The position numbers and the translations under genes are program-made. A stretch of 64,000 bases of DNA from assembly GCA_038230335.1 (NCBI GenBank), contig JBBRNL010000001.1, positions 124,001-188,000 of the forward strand. Direction: 5' to 3'. Shown here piece by piece: positions 1 through 9,852 of the stretch. Positions within the stretch are counted from its first letter, which is position 1; each line of letters opens with the position of its first letter. The stretch is from JBBRDU01 sp038230335. GTDB lineage: Bacteria > Verrucomicrobiota > Verrucomicrobiia > Chthoniobacterales > UBA10450. Below the pieces are notes generated by a model. That model ran no database searches, was not told the DNA's origin, and saw only the letters and a program-made list of their open reading frames with translations.

Positions 1-134
1 CGGCGGCGATGACGGTCTCGATCAAGGTGCTGCCCGCGAGGCGGACCTTTGAGATTGGAAACTTCATCTATGATAATTATAGCAATTACTATGCCTCAAG
101 GCATAGGCCCCGGGTCGCGAACGCTGGCGTGCCG

Positions 135-1358
135 CTATTTAACGGGTGCCGAAACCGGGGTCTGCGCCGCGTTGGCTTGGGCCAGTGCCAGCTTCGGGGG
201 AGCCACCATGTCCAGCTTGAGCCCGGACAGGCTCTCCGCCCCGGACGCCCCCCGACGCTTCTGCAAGAGATCCAAGTCGCGCCGCATCTTGCCTTTGTTT
301 GTGCAATACAAAAGCGCGTTCTCTTCTGTGACAACGCCTGACTCACAAGCCTGTATCAGGCACTGGTCGAACGTGTGCCACCCGAGCGTGGATGCCGCTT
401 CGATGATTTCATGGAAAGTCTTGCCTTCCGATTCACCGTATCGAATCGATTCCCGCGTTCTCAAGCTGTTGCCGATCACTTCAGTGAGGAGAAGTCGCGT
501 CCCCACCGTGTTTGCCACGAGGCGCTGGCTGACTACGTAGCGCAATGTGTCAGACAGACGATACCGGATTTGCTCTTCTTCTTCGCGACTGAAGAAGCCA
601 AGAATGCGGTTGATGGTCTGGCCGGCATTGATCGTGTGAAGAGTACTGAAAACGATATGGCCCGTTTCCGAAGCCGTCATCGCAATCTCCATTGTCTCGC
701 GATCTCGAATCTCGCCGAGCAGGATTCCCTTCGGGGCCTGACGCAGCGCCACCCGCAAACCATGGGCGAAACTCTCAAAATCCCGACCCAGTTCGCGCTG
801 ACTGATGGCGGCTCGCCCGGGCGGATGTAAGAATTCGATCGGATCTTCGAGCGTGAGAATGTGAATCGGCTCGGTTTGGTTGAGATGATTCAACATGGCC
901 GCGAGCGTGGTCGTCTTTCCGCTGCCTGCCGCGCCCGTGACCAGGATGATTCCGTTCCGTTCCTTGATAATTTCGCGAAAGACCGGCGGAAGGCCGAGTT
1001 TTTCCAGGGTTGGAATCTCCGACGGAAATTTTCGCATGACGATACCCCGTCCGGCGTTCTGCTTGTAAATATTTACGCGCAACCGTGCGACGCCTGGCAC
1101 TTCGTAGCTCGTATCACATGAACCGGTCGTCGCGTACATGTCGAGCAAGCGCTCGTTCCCATTGATGACTTGCGCGGCAATCTGGTCGATCAGTTCGTTG
1201 GTCAATAAAGAGCCGGGTGTATCGATCGGAAAATCTTGCAAGCGACCCTGGCTTTCGACCAGAGGAGGTTTGCCGTGGATGAAAATGAGGTCAGAGACCT
1301 GTTCCGCGCTCTGCACCATCCCGGACAAGAGCGCATCTACGGTGGCACGATCCATCAT
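135..1358 (-). CDS. pilT: PilT/PilU-type twitching motility ATPase
   Basis: This is a hexameric GspE/PilT-family ATPase that would power retraction of type IV pili from the cytoplasmic side of the inner membrane. The Walker A motif GAAGSGKTT lies near residue 140. It is followed by an Asp box (TLEDPIE), a Walker B-like stretch (GILLGEIRD) and a His box (STLHT), in the order normal for PilT. At 407 residues it is longer than the usual 340-370, the extra being a C-terminal tail after the ATPase core. It starts at an ATG (a second ATG follows directly) only 11 bp behind a secreted-protein gene, so the two are probably cotranscribed. No other pilus genes are visible. PilT versus PilU cannot be separated by eye. 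Confidence 0.9.
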   Translation of the reverse strand: MMDRATVDALLSGMVQSAEQVSDLIFIHGKPPLVESQGRLQDFPIDTPGSLLTNELIDQIAAQVINGNERLLDMYATTGSCDTSYEVPGVARLRVNIYKQNAGRGIVMRKFPSEIPTLEKLGLPPVFREIIKERNGIILVTGAAGSGKTTTLAAMLNHLNQTEPIHILTLEDPIEFLHPPGRAAISQRELGRDFESFAHGLRVALRQAPKGILLGEIRDRETMEIAMTASETGHIVFSTLHTINAGQTINRILGFFSREEEEQIRYRLSDTLRYVVSQRLVANTVGTRLLLTEVIGNSLRTRESIRYGESEGKTFHEIIEAASTLGWHTFDQCLIQACESGVVTEENALLYCTNKGKMRRDLDLLQKRRGASGAESLSGLKLDMVAPPKLALAQANAAQTPVSAPVK

Positions 1359-1369
1359 TCCGGAGCCCG

Positions 1370-2590
1370 TTAGGGGCTAACCGTGCCCAGCGAAGGGGGG
1401 TCGGCCAGCGTTCCGAGGGTGTTACTGAAATCCTGGCCGCCTTCTCCGGGTTTCATCGTTTCGGCGAAGGCGTTCGGAACTTCCTCGAGGTCCAACACGG
1501 AAAGAGGCACGGCGCCGAACGCCGCAATTTCCGCGACTTCGACCGTCTGGCTTCGCGGATTCTTCGGAGTCCATCGCAAGGCGACGTAACGTGCCCCGCG
1601 CGGATCAAAGTCGACGGCGGCTTTTCCGTTGCCCGACTGGTCCGTCACAGAAGCAATGAGTTTCGCTCCGGCCAGGTCTTCCGGCGTGCTTCCAAGCTCG
1701 TCGAGCAGATAAACATCGAGCTTCCCTTGCTTCATCTGATAAACGGCGCTGATGCGGTGAAGACTCTGACGATTAGCCAGGGCCAGGATCACGGTGGGAT
1801 GGTCGTCCTGGGGGGCGAAACAAAACGAGGTCGAAACGTCATCGTCGATCATTCGAAGGGCCGCCGGAGATCCGCCGGAACTGACATAAGCGATGCGCGC
1901 GCGGGCGTATTGATTTGCGAAATTAAAATTCAACGTGTCTTCACGGTGAGTAACCAACTTCATCGCTCCCAGACTGTAAGAGGTTTGAGCTCTCAAAACG
2001 TGGCGCTCGGCAAAACTCTCCAAGGTGCGGCTTCCGTAAAGGGCCACCCCGGCGAGCCGGCCTTCCTTTTGCACGTGGAAGGAAAGCTTCACGTATTTCG
2101 CCTCCACTCCCAAAACTGGCAGGTTAAGAAGGCGCTTTCCGTCGAAGCGCATGGTGGGCTGGACCGGCACCCATTTCGGATCGTTTGAGCCGAGCCGGTA
2201 GTTCGATACAGCGAGATCAAAATCGCCTTGCCCTACGGCATTTTGATTAATGAATGCAAACCGCTCCAGCACTGCGATGCGTGGCAGGGTGATAATAAAA
2301 GTGCTTTCTCCCAGAGGGAGGAGACAACTCAGGGTGTTGTCGTCCAGGACAAGGGCTACGGGGTTATCATTAGCATCGCTCGCCACCGGCACCGTAACAA
2401 CGCGCCCTCCCGGAAGGATCCGATCGATGTGCGCGCCGCAATTCAGCCGCGCGAGGTTCTTCGCGCGATTTGCGGCCCCGTCAGTCTCGGAGGCTTCGCC
2501 CCCAAAGACCCGACCAAGACACAAGAAAAGCGCGCCGGCAACGGCAATAACCGGACCAGTCCTGCCTGGCATCGTAAGGAACTGCCTCAT
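1370..2590 (-). CDS. Secreted beta-rich protein, discoidin-like
   Basis: I do not recognise a named family. The 406-residue protein begins with a hydrophobic signal-like segment (residues about 12-30), so it is probably exported. Two similar beta-rich halves follow, with segments such as RYVALRWTPKN and KYVKLSFHVQ. These resemble F5/8 type C (discoidin) carbohydrate-binding folds, but this is pattern-level inference. It lies between a TPR protein gene and pilT on the same strand, 11 bp from pilT, which suggests an envelope or surface role. A downstream ATG (MPGRT, about 2572) is an alternative start. Confidence 0.6.
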   Translation of the reverse strand: MRQFLTMPGRTGPVIAVAGALFLCLGRVFGGEASETDGAANRAKNLARLNCGAHIDRILPGGRVVTVPVASDANDNPVALVLDDNTLSCLLPLGESTFIITLPRIAVLERFAFINQNAVGQGDFDLAVSNYRLGSNDPKWVPVQPTMRFDGKRLLNLPVLGVEAKYVKLSFHVQKEGRLAGVALYGSRTLESFAERHVLRAQTSYSLGAMKLVTHREDTLNFNFANQYARARIAYVSSGGSPAALRMIDDDVSTSFCFAPQDDHPTVILALANRQSLHRISAVYQMKQGKLDVYLLDELGSTPEDLAGAKLIASVTDQSGNGKAAVDFDPRGARYVALRWTPKNPRSQTVEVAEIAAFGAVPLSVLDLEEVPNAFAETMKPGEGGQDFSNTLGTLADPPSLGTVSP

Positions 2591-2778
2591 TCAGTCCCTC
2601 TCTAAAGCTAAGATCGGGCCAATCAGCGGTGGTCGGCTCCGGGACCGGCCAGTGCATCACGATGTCGATCGTCATTCGGCAAGAATTCGCACACTTGCGA
2701 AGCAAACCGTGCACTCGCGCGCGCGTCTCGGGAGGCGGAGAGCGCCATCGCGTCGTCCATGCGACGTCGTTAGGGAAA

Positions 2779-4479
2779 TTATGGCTGAAGCCGGCCAAGA
2801 GCCTTCTCGACCAGTATTTTCTCTTCCGGCAGCAGGGTTGCCCTTCTGCCTGCTTCGAGAAACTCATGGGCTCTCGGATCTTTGACCGCCGCCAGGCAAA
2901 TGCCGTAATACGCGCTCACGGCCGGGTCGCGCAATTGCTCTTCACTCAGGGAGTTCATGATCTTTTCCGCTTCACGTACGTTTCCTTTTGTCAGCAAAGC
3001 GTAGGCGTAGGTGGTGGCGTAGGCTGGGTTCGACGGTTTCTTCTGATAAATATCGGCCGCGGTGCGCCGGGCCTCCTCTGGCTGCGCATTAAGCAAAAGA
3101 GAAATCTGGGCAAGGTTGTTCTGCACATCCAAGTTGGAAGGATCGGACTCTGCTAATCGGAGTAGCACTCGATATAAGCCCTGGGTGTCGTTACTTTTTG
3201 CGTAATGCCGATAGAGCGTCGCGATCGCCTCGTTTTGCTTTTCCGGATGCTTGGTTAATGCCCAGAGCAAATCAACCGTTTCGGCCTCCCAACGCCACTG
3301 CGAAGCCAGGCTGATGAGCGAAACGAGGCTACTACTCTCGTTCGAAGCATCCTTGACCGCGGCCGCCCATTCCCGTTCGGCTAAGGCGGGTTTGTCCTGG
3401 GCGCGCAAAGCGTGCGTCAGAAACGCGTGCCGCAGAAAATCTTGTTTCCAGATCGCATCCTTCGCTGCCGCGATCAACTGCGGCCAGTCTTTGAGATGAA
3501 GGTAGATGTCCGCCACCGCGAGTTGCACGGGCCACTTGGCGAGCGTCTCCGGTGGCAGCGTTTTTAGAAAATCGACCGCCACCAGATTCAAGTTCTTGAT
3601 GCTCATCCAAGAGAGGAGCTGCGTCAGGGCAGCCGCGTTCCCTGAGGTCGTTTTCTCCAACTCCGTGAGATATGTGCTGAACCCAGGATCCTGGACTTGA
3701 TGCATGAAATCCAAGTAGAGGATCTTATCCGACAATGTGGCCTCGGGATACGCCTGGAGTTCGCGCGCCAGAACGACAAGCTCGACTCCATCCTGGCGTC
3801 GCGCCACGCCTTCTGTGATCAAGGCGCGACTGGCCGCGATTCGCTGCCGCGGTTCTTGACGAAGCTCCTGCAGCGTCTTTTCCCCGGCTATGTGCTGGGC
3901 CGAATCGGACGATCGAAGCTGGAGCATCCCAAGCTGAAGCAGGTACGCTTTCTCGCCTGGTGCGAGACGCACCGCCTCGCCCCATTCGGTTTCTGCCTTC
4001 GCTTCTTGATGGCGGCCTTGGGCGACGAGGGCCGCCACAGCGTGATAGCCGGCGCTTTGCCTGGCATTGTCAGGAAGCTGCCCCAGTGCGCGCTCCGCCG
4101 CGGCTAAATCGTTGAAAAACACGGCGGACCTTGCCCACTCCAGGATGTCTTCGGCCGATTGCGGCTGAAGCTGGACAATCTTCCGGCGCCAATCGAGAGC
4201 ACCTCGATCGCCTGCGCGCTCGCCGATTTGCGCCATGATCCGTGCCGCGCCGACGCTGGTTGCCTTAAGGTTCAAAGCCGTCCGCGCGGCCAGGCTGGCC
4301 GTGCGATAATCACCATGCTCAAAGGCGGAGGCGGCGCGTTGCACCAGTCGCCGCTCCTGCCATCGCGCGTAAATATCGTATCCACCCCAGATCAGCGCCA
4401 CCAACACCACGATGACGGCGAAGGATCCGAAGGTTAATCGGAGAAAGGTGCGCTGTGTTCGTTCGACTGATTTTTCCAC
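2779..4479 (-). CDS. Membrane-anchored TPR protein
   Basis: The 566-residue protein has an N-terminal transmembrane helix (about residues 17-33, LTFGSFAVIVVLVALIWGG). The rest is a long alpha-helical region rich in alanine and leucine, with repeated TPR-like units such as AASAFEHGDYRTAS and AYALLTKGNVREAE. Such proteins usually scaffold assembly of envelope or polysaccharide machinery. The gene starts with GTG and is divergent from the exosortase gene across about 230 bp. TPR proteins often accompany exosortase loci, which fits this placement, but no specific function can be assigned. Confidence 0.7.
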   Translation of the reverse strand: MEKSVERTQRTFLRLTFGSFAVIVVLVALIWGGYDIYARWQERRLVQRAASAFEHGDYRTASLAARTALNLKATSVGAARIMAQIGERAGDRGALDWRRKIVQLQPQSAEDILEWARSAVFFNDLAAAERALGQLPDNARQSAGYHAVAALVAQGRHQEAKAETEWGEAVRLAPGEKAYLLQLGMLQLRSSDSAQHIAGEKTLQELRQEPRQRIAASRALITEGVARRQDGVELVVLARELQAYPEATLSDKILYLDFMHQVQDPGFSTYLTELEKTTSGNAAALTQLLSWMSIKNLNLVAVDFLKTLPPETLAKWPVQLAVADIYLHLKDWPQLIAAAKDAIWKQDFLRHAFLTHALRAQDKPALAEREWAAAVKDASNESSSLVSLISLASQWRWEAETVDLLWALTKHPEKQNEAIATLYRHYAKSNDTQGLYRVLLRLAESDPSNLDVQNNLAQISLLLNAQPEEARRTAADIYQKKPSNPAYATTYAYALLTKGNVREAEKIMNSLSEEQLRDPAVSAYYGICLAAVKDPRAHEFLEAGRRATLLPEEKILVEKALGRLQP

Positions 4480-4709
4480 AATTGTGAAGTGAGCGGCTAC
4501 TTTCGCTCAGATATCGAGTCGCGTCCTGCGAGGGCTCGATCCAATTTCCGTTTGATCTGAAAACGGAAACGCAGACCGTGCTGGGAAGGGGTTGCGACGG
4601 AACGTAGACATATCTGAGCGGGAAACGCGCTCCGCCGCCTAGCTAGCAGAGTACATGCCGATGTGAAGCTCGGACAGGGGCTCGCAAGTTGCTCGGAGCG
4701 GGATACGAT

Positions 4710-6296
4710 ATGGGGTTGATGAAGGCGACGCTTGCGACCCCTCAACTTGTGGTGGCGGACCACTCGAAAACGAACCCGGCGTCGATCATCCTCCTGCTCG
4801 CTTCTCTCTCTCTGGTCTGGTTTGAAGTGATCCGTCATCTCCGCGGCGAATGGTCGTTTAATCCGCAATACAGTTACGGCTGGAGCGTTCCCTTTCTGGC
4901 GATTTTCTTACTTTGGAAACGATGGCCGACTCGACCCTGCCCGGCGCGACCTTCCGCCCCTTTTTTCGCCGGGCTCCTCATCCTGGTCGGCGCGGTTCTA
5001 TTGTTTCCTATCCGTTTTCTTTCCGGGGCCAACCCTGACTGGCGCCTGCTCAGTTGGTCCGGTGCGGTAGTGGCCATCGGCATCTCGTTAGGCCTCGTCT
5101 ATCTGATGGGCGGGCGATCCTGGTTGCGCCATTTTGTGTTTCCTTTTCTCTTCGTGCTGGTTGCGGTTCCTTGGCCGACTCACCTGGAACAATTCGTTAC
5201 CCAAACTCTCATGCGTGCCGTCACCGCCATTAATGTGTTCGGCCTTAATCTCGCCGGGGTGCCCGCACTGCAACACGGCAACGTGATTGAAGTTGGAACG
5301 GGGTTGATTGGCATTGAAGAGGCATGCAGTGGCGTTCGTTCGCTACAGGCCACCTTCATGATTTCCCTTTTTCTGGGCGAGCTGTATTCCTTCTCCGCTC
5401 GCCGGCGGATTATTCTCTTCCTAGCTGGTGCTATCCTGGCCTTTCTTTGTAATCTTGTGCGTACCGCTCTTCTCGTCTGGGTCGGAACGCAGCATGGTGC
5501 CGAAGCCATCCATACGTGGCACGATCCGGCTGGCCTAACGATTCTGTTATTTTGCCTGTTCGGCCTATGGTGGATTAGCCTGATCATGCGGCGAGGTCGG
5601 CCAGAGGAGATGTCGTTGGCGGAGGCGGGCATCTCAGGAACTGGCTTTCGTCTGCCGCACGCCTTGCTCGTGTCGATGATTCTTTGTTTGATGTTCACCG
5701 AAGTGGGCGTGCAGATTTGGTACAGGGCGCACACATCGCTCTTCGCAAATTCACGCTGGAAGGTGCAATGGCCGGTCGCGCAGCAGTCTTACAAGACGGT
5801 TCCGATTGCCTCGGAGGCGGAAGGTTTGCTGGGTTACAACGAAGGAGGCGGCGGTTCCTGGAAAGCGTCTGATGGGCGGCCCTGGTTAATGTATTTCTTT
5901 CGCTGGCTGCCCGGTCGCACTGCGGCACTCTTCGTGAAAACCCACCGGCCGGACGTCTGCCTGCCGGCCAGTGGAATGACGCTGATTAGCGACAACGGAA
6001 TTCAACTGCTCGACGTCAACGGTGTTAAGCTCCCCATTCGCTCCTATCGTTTTGATGCGCGCGGAACGCCGTTGCACGTGTTCTACTGTTACTGGGATGC
6101 GCGATCTTCCTACGAGAATACTCAAGCCGCTAATGAGGAAGATTGGACCGCGCGGGGACGCCTTCGCGCCGCCCTGCGCGGACGGCGCGAAATCGGTGCG
6201 CAAATGCTCGAGCTGGTCGTCTGGGGATATGAGAATGACGCGGAAGCGAACGCGGCCTTGCAGCATGAGCTCGGACAAATTGTCGGCGCCGGTTAG
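4710..6296 (+). CDS. Exosortase fused to EpsI domain
   Basis: This is a polytopic exosortase/archaeosortase-family transpeptidase. Its N-terminal half carries about eight membrane segments and the catalytic triad: Cys in EACSGVRS (residue about 206), Arg in CNLVRTA (about 251) and His in TWHDPAG (about 271). The C-terminal third, after about residue 320, is an EpsI-type periplasmic domain with the signature HRPDVCLPASG. Family knowledge: exosortases process proteins with a C-terminal PEP-CTERM-like sorting tag and are linked to extracellular polysaccharide loci. I start at the ATG at 4710 because GGAGCGGG lies about 8 bases upstream. A TTG at 4689 is possible. No PEP-CTERM substrate was recognised in the window. 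Confidence 0.9.
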   Translation: MGLMKATLATPQLVVADHSKTNPASIILLLASLSLVWFEVIRHLRGEWSFNPQYSYGWSVPFLAIFLLWKRWPTRPCPARPSAPFFAGLLILVGAVLLFPIRFLSGANPDWRLLSWSGAVVAIGISLGLVYLMGGRSWLRHFVFPFLFVLVAVPWPTHLEQFVTQTLMRAVTAINVFGLNLAGVPALQHGNVIEVGTGLIGIEEACSGVRSLQATFMISLFLGELYSFSARRRIILFLAGAILAFLCNLVRTALLVWVGTQHGAEAIHTWHDPAGLTILLFCLFGLWWISLIMRRGRPEEMSLAEAGISGTGFRLPHALLVSMILCLMFTEVGVQIWYRAHTSLFANSRWKVQWPVAQQSYKTVPIASEAEGLLGYNEGGGGSWKASDGRPWLMYFFRWLPGRTAALFVKTHRPDVCLPASGMTLISDNGIQLLDVNGVKLPIRSYRFDARGTPLHVFYCYWDARSSYENTQAANEEDWTARGRLRAALRGRREIGAQMLELVVWGYENDAEANAALQHELGQIVGAG

Positions 6297-6377
6297 GCTT
6301 GCATCGATCTTGCGGGTCGCGAAAATCATAGCAAGAAGCGGGTGGGTGGAGAGACGAAACACCTTCATCGTCATGAC

Positions 6378-7244
6378 ATGAATGATTACGAGCGAGTGGC
6401 CACGACGATCCGGCACCTGGATCAACATCATGTCGACCAGCCCGATCTGGCCGAGTTAGCGCGCCGGGCCGGATTGAGCCCGTTTCATTTCCATCGACTT
6501 TTCTCCACGTGGGCCGGTGTGACACCGAAAGATTTTCTGCAATGTCTGACGCTCGAGCATGTGAAAACTCTCCTGCGCGAAGGCGAGAGCGTCCTGAGCG
6601 CAGCTTTGGACCCGGGGCTTTCCGGGCCGGGCAGAATCCACGACCTCTGCGTGACGCTTGAGGCTGCATCGCCCGGAGAAATGAAGGCGAAGGGGGCTGG
6701 CCTGAAGATCACTTATGGATTTGCTGCGTCACCTTTTGGCGACGCCCTCATCGGAGAGACAAGCCGCGGCATTTGTCATCTTTCCTTTGTGGGCGACGAG
6801 GATCGAGAGCGCGCGACGGAGGATCTGCAAAGGGAGTGGTCTGTAGCAAAGTTCCATCGCTCGGACGACCGGGCCGTGAAATTGGCGTCGGCCATTTTCG
6901 CCCGGCCCGGCGAGAATGATTCGCGACGGGCGTTGCGAGCGTTTGTGCGCGCCACGCCGTTTCAGTTGCGTGTCTGGCGGGCGTTGTTGCGGGTGCCAAC
7001 AGGTTCGCTGGTGACTTATGGCCGACTCTCGTCGGCCATTGCCCAGCCGCGAGCAGCGCGCGCCGTCGGCACGGCCGTGGGCGCCAATCCTGTCGCGTTT
7101 ATCATTCCATGTCACCGGGTGATTCGAGAAACCGGCGTGCTCGGCGATTACCGGTGGGACCGAATTCGCAAGCGCGCCATGATCGGCTGGGAACTGTCAC
7201 CTCGAATGGCCGCATCGGATGCGTTGCACGCCAACGCTGCGTAG
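6378..7244 (+). CDS. AraC-type HTH fused to O6-alkylguanine-DNA methyltransferase
   Basis: The 288-residue protein has an N-terminal AraC-type DNA-binding domain (about residues 1-105, LAELARRAGLSPFHFHRLF). A C-terminal O6-methylguanine-DNA methyltransferase domain carries the suicidal active site PCHRV (Cys about 245) and the preceding RAVGTAVGANP helix. It would repair O6-alkylguanine and may act as a regulator, like the C-terminal two thirds of Ada. It lacks the Ada N-terminal zinc domain with the phosphotriester-accepting Cys, so Ada-type self-induction is unlikely. The ATG at 6378 gives the natural AraC start; a GTG at 6342 is in frame. Neighbours are unrelated functionally. Confidence 0.88.
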   Translation: MNDYERVATTIRHLDQHHVDQPDLAELARRAGLSPFHFHRLFSTWAGVTPKDFLQCLTLEHVKTLLREGESVLSAALDPGLSGPGRIHDLCVTLEAASPGEMKAKGAGLKITYGFAASPFGDALIGETSRGICHLSFVGDEDRERATEDLQREWSVAKFHRSDDRAVKLASAIFARPGENDSRRALRAFVRATPFQLRVWRALLRVPTGSLVTYGRLSSAIAQPRAARAVGTAVGANPVAFIIPCHRVIRETGVLGDYRWDRIRKRAMIGWELSPRMAASDALHANAA

Positions 7245-7341
7245 CTGCCTCCCGCGATAGTCGACTTGTCCGCTTCGAACCGCGGCAGCAAGTTCGACAA
7301 ATTCTGATCGGCGAATACCTTGCGGTGCTACGGCGGCGCCC

Positions 7342-7992
7342 ATGACCACATCGTTCGATCCTGCCTCTCCCCCCTACGACCACGCTGCACGCGGCCTGCG
7401 TCGTCGTGACCTCGATCCCGATCCGGTCAAACAATTCGCCAACTGGTTTACGGCGGCGATTGAAGCAGGAATTCGTGATGTGAATGCCATGAGTCTGGCT
7501 ACGGCAACGGCAGATGGCAGGCCCTTTGTCCGGATCGTCTTGTTGAAAGGGTTCGATCAGGATGGATTCATGTTTTTTACCAATTACGAAAGTCAGAAGG
7601 GGGAACAATTGGAGGCGAATCCTTATGCGGCCCTCGCTTTCTATTGGATCGAACTGGACCGCCAGATTCGAATCAGTGGTCCGGTGGAAAAGGCGTCTCG
7701 CGAAGAATCTGAGCGATATTTTCACTCGCGCCCAGCGGCGAGCCAGTTGGGTGCCTGGGCGTCACATCAAAGTCAGGTGATCGATGGGCGCCCCGTTCTG
7801 GAAGCGCGCCTCGCTCAGATGACAGAACGCTTCGCCGGTCAGGTGATTCCTCTGCCGCCACACTGGGGAGGATTTCGCGTCCATCCCGAAATGATGGAGT
7901 TCTGGCAGGGACGCCCGAATCGGTTACACGATCGTTTTCGCTACCGCCGGGACCCAGAAGGCGCCTGGGCGGTTGAACGGTTGGCGCCGTAG
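7342..7992 (+). CDS. pdxH: Pyridoxamine 5'-phosphate oxidase
   Basis: This FMN-dependent cytosolic enzyme oxidises pyridoxine or pyridoxamine 5'-phosphate to pyridoxal 5'-phosphate, the last step of vitamin B6 salvage and synthesis. Its 216 residues match the family length. Diagnostic segments are present: RIVLLKGFDQDGFMFFTNY for FMN binding, the RQIRI..G strand, SQLGAWAS, and the C-terminal signature EFWQGRPNRLHDR with the RYRR end. The ATG start gives a normal N-terminus. It lies about 100 bp behind the alkyltransferase gene on the same strand. Confidence 0.95.
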   Translation: MTTSFDPASPPYDHAARGLRRRDLDPDPVKQFANWFTAAIEAGIRDVNAMSLATATADGRPFVRIVLLKGFDQDGFMFFTNYESQKGEQLEANPYAALAFYWIELDRQIRISGPVEKASREESERYFHSRPAASQLGAWASHQSQVIDGRPVLEARLAQMTERFAGQVIPLPPHWGGFRVHPEMMEFWQGRPNRLHDRFRYRRDPEGAWAVERLAP

Positions 7993-8120
7993 TTTGGAGC
8001 GGCCGCGGAGAGGCCGTTCTTGCATATCCTCCCTTTCGCTTCCTTAGTGTCTCAAGAATACCGGCGGCGCTGGATGTGCAGAAGAGACGCAGACGCCGCT
8101 CGAATTACGAATTCAGTAGT

Positions 8121-8612
8121 ATGGACAACCAGAGTGAAAGCGATTTTATGCAAGACGATCCACTAGCCTCAATGCAACCCAACGACGACTACAATTCAGA
8201 AAACGCTGTGCGCGCGCGCCGCAACGCCTCTGCGGCTTCGACCTCCACGAGCGACAAATGGCAACAAACCAAGGACAAAGCGAGTGCCGCCCGCGAACGC
8301 ACTGAATTTTTTCTGCGCGAAAATCCGGTCCCGACGATTATTGGGGCCCTTGCTCTGGGCCTGGCCGTGGGCTGGGCTTTGCGCTACGCCACCGCCGAAG
8401 ATGAAAAAGAGGTCGAGATAGAATCGCCTCTCGCCCGGGTGAACTGGAGTTTTCTGTCGCTGCCGTTCCTCTGGCCTTTTCTCAAATCAGTGAAGGATAA
8501 GTACGACGATTCTGCTGAGACCGTGAAGGATAGCGTGGACCGTTTGCGAGAAATCGACGTGAAGCGCTACACCAAGCCGATCCGCAAACGCTGGAAGAAC
8601 TGGACGGACTGA
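8121..8612 (+). CDS. Small membrane protein, ElaB/YqjD-like
   Basis: This acidic, Ser/Asn-rich protein has a soluble N-terminal half and one hydrophobic segment (VPTIIGALALGLAVGWALR). A short charged linker, a second weakly hydrophobic stretch (LSLPFLWPF) and an amphipathic basic tail follow. The helix before the membrane segment, KDKASAARERTEFFLRENP, resembles DUF883 (ElaB/YqjD) proteins. In that family the C-terminal membrane anchor binds ribosomes to the membrane in stationary phase, but the similarity here is loose. A GTG at 8076 would add 15 basic residues and cannot be excluded. Confidence 0.55.
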   Translation: MDNQSESDFMQDDPLASMQPNDDYNSENAVRARRNASAASTSTSDKWQQTKDKASAARERTEFFLRENPVPTIIGALALGLAVGWALRYATAEDEKEVEIESPLARVNWSFLSLPFLWPFLKSVKDKYDDSAETVKDSVDRLREIDVKRYTKPIRKRWKNWTD

Positions 8613-8694
8613 TCACGGACGTCGCCCTGATGGGTGCCGGTTGCGCATCCCTTTAGCGTGGAATTTTTGGTGCGGCGGATGTTAGTCTCACCGT

Positions 8695-9822
8695 GTGATC
8701 TGGCTGCGCCTGGTTCCCGTCTATCTGCTGATCGCCGCCCAGCCGGCCGGTGCCGCCGCGGGCGAGATAAAACAAGCGCGTCAGGACTCCGGGCAATTCG
8801 TCGGCTCCGTCGGCTGCAAGTCGTCCAGCTGCCACGGCGGCGCGGGCGAAAAGCGCAGCCAATACATTACGTGGAGCCAGCAGGATTTTCACACACGCGC
8901 CTACGCCATTCTGCTCGATGCGCGTTCTACCCGGATTGCCGAGGCGGTCGGAATCGGCGACGCACCTTCCAATGCGCGTTGCACCGTGTGCCACTCACCC
9001 ATGCAAGCGATGGGACCGGCCGTGGTTCACCCTGACCAAGGTGTATCGTGCGAGTCTTGTCACGGCGCGGCCGGGGGCTGGTTACGCGGACATACGCGAC
9101 CGGATTGGACATACTCCATGCGTGTTAGCGCAGGCCTGCACGACCTGCGGAATCTGTCGATGCGCGCGAATACCTGCGTGGCCTGTCATCAGAATGTTGA
9201 TCACGACATCTTAAAAGCGGGCCATCCAACGCTGGTATTTGAGCTCGATAGCCAGTCGATGAACGAACCCAGACACTGGAAAGAAAACGATTCGTGGAGT
9301 GGCGCGCGCGCCTGGTTGACCGGTCAGGCGACGGCGCTGCGGGAAGCTGCCTGGCGTGCCCACACGGAGGCCGATCCGGCCGCCGATATGCAGGAAACTT
9401 CAATCGCGTTGGCCTGGCTCCTGTCCAAAGTGACAAGAACCGATCCGAATTTGCCGCAGGTCGTTGAGCCCGCTACGGCCGACCTTGAGCCATTACAAAA
9501 AGAAAGCGACAACCTCGCGCGAGGAGCGGCGAAATGGACCCCGACGACAGACGGCATCCTTTCCTTACTGCGTGGATTGGCCGAGACCGACTCCGAATTT
9601 GCCGTAAGCAAAGAACGTTCAATGGAAGCGCTTTTCTACCGGGGTCGCCGACTCATTCTTGCCCTCGATCGATTAACCGCTGCTCTCAATGCCAACCGCG
9701 ACGTTCCGCTCAAACTGGAGAACGAATTGAACGCTTTGCGCAAGGACATTACCTCGGCGCATGGCGATCTTAACGCCAAAGCCTTTGCCGAACATTTGCG
9801 CGTGTTCCGCAGCAAGCTGTAA
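8695..9822 (+). CDS. Secreted tetraheme cytochrome c
   Basis: A signal peptide (residues 1-20, GTG start) is followed by four covalent haem attachment motifs: an expanded CX4CH (C41-H47, CKSSSCH) and three CX2CH motifs (CTVCH about 96, CESCH about 119, CVACH about 161). Layout and spacing resemble the cytochrome c554/multihaem family. The C-terminal half (after about residue 200) is a helical region without haem motifs. The protein should lie in the periplasm and pass electrons. The next gene encodes ResB, needed for cytochrome c maturation, which supports the assignment. The electron donor and acceptor cannot be predicted. Confidence 0.85.
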   Translation: MIWLRLVPVYLLIAAQPAGAAAGEIKQARQDSGQFVGSVGCKSSSCHGGAGEKRSQYITWSQQDFHTRAYAILLDARSTRIAEAVGIGDAPSNARCTVCHSPMQAMGPAVVHPDQGVSCESCHGAAGGWLRGHTRPDWTYSMRVSAGLHDLRNLSMRANTCVACHQNVDHDILKAGHPTLVFELDSQSMNEPRHWKENDSWSGARAWLTGQATALREAAWRAHTEADPAADMQETSIALAWLLSKVTRTDPNLPQVVEPATADLEPLQKESDNLARGAAKWTPTTDGILSLLRGLAETDSEFAVSKERSMEALFYRGRRLILALDRLTAALNANRDVPLKLENELNALRKDITSAHGDLNAKAFAEHLRVFRSKL

Positions 9823-9841
9823 GGGAAGCAGTTTGCTTCCC
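9823..9841. repeat. Palindromic hairpin between cytochrome and resB
   Basis: A perfect 8-bp inverted repeat (gggaagca / tgcttccc) with a 3-base loop begins directly after the cytochrome stop codon. It could be a weak terminator or mRNA-end stabiliser. There is no T-tract, and the sequence resembles the hairpin at 18868, so it is more likely a small repeat element. Confidence 0.6.
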
Positions 9842-9852
9842 CGACTTCCCTC

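Noticed and set aside
49..540. Plus-strand frames at the left edge
   Set aside because: They are antisense to the pilT coding region with no start signal or domain.
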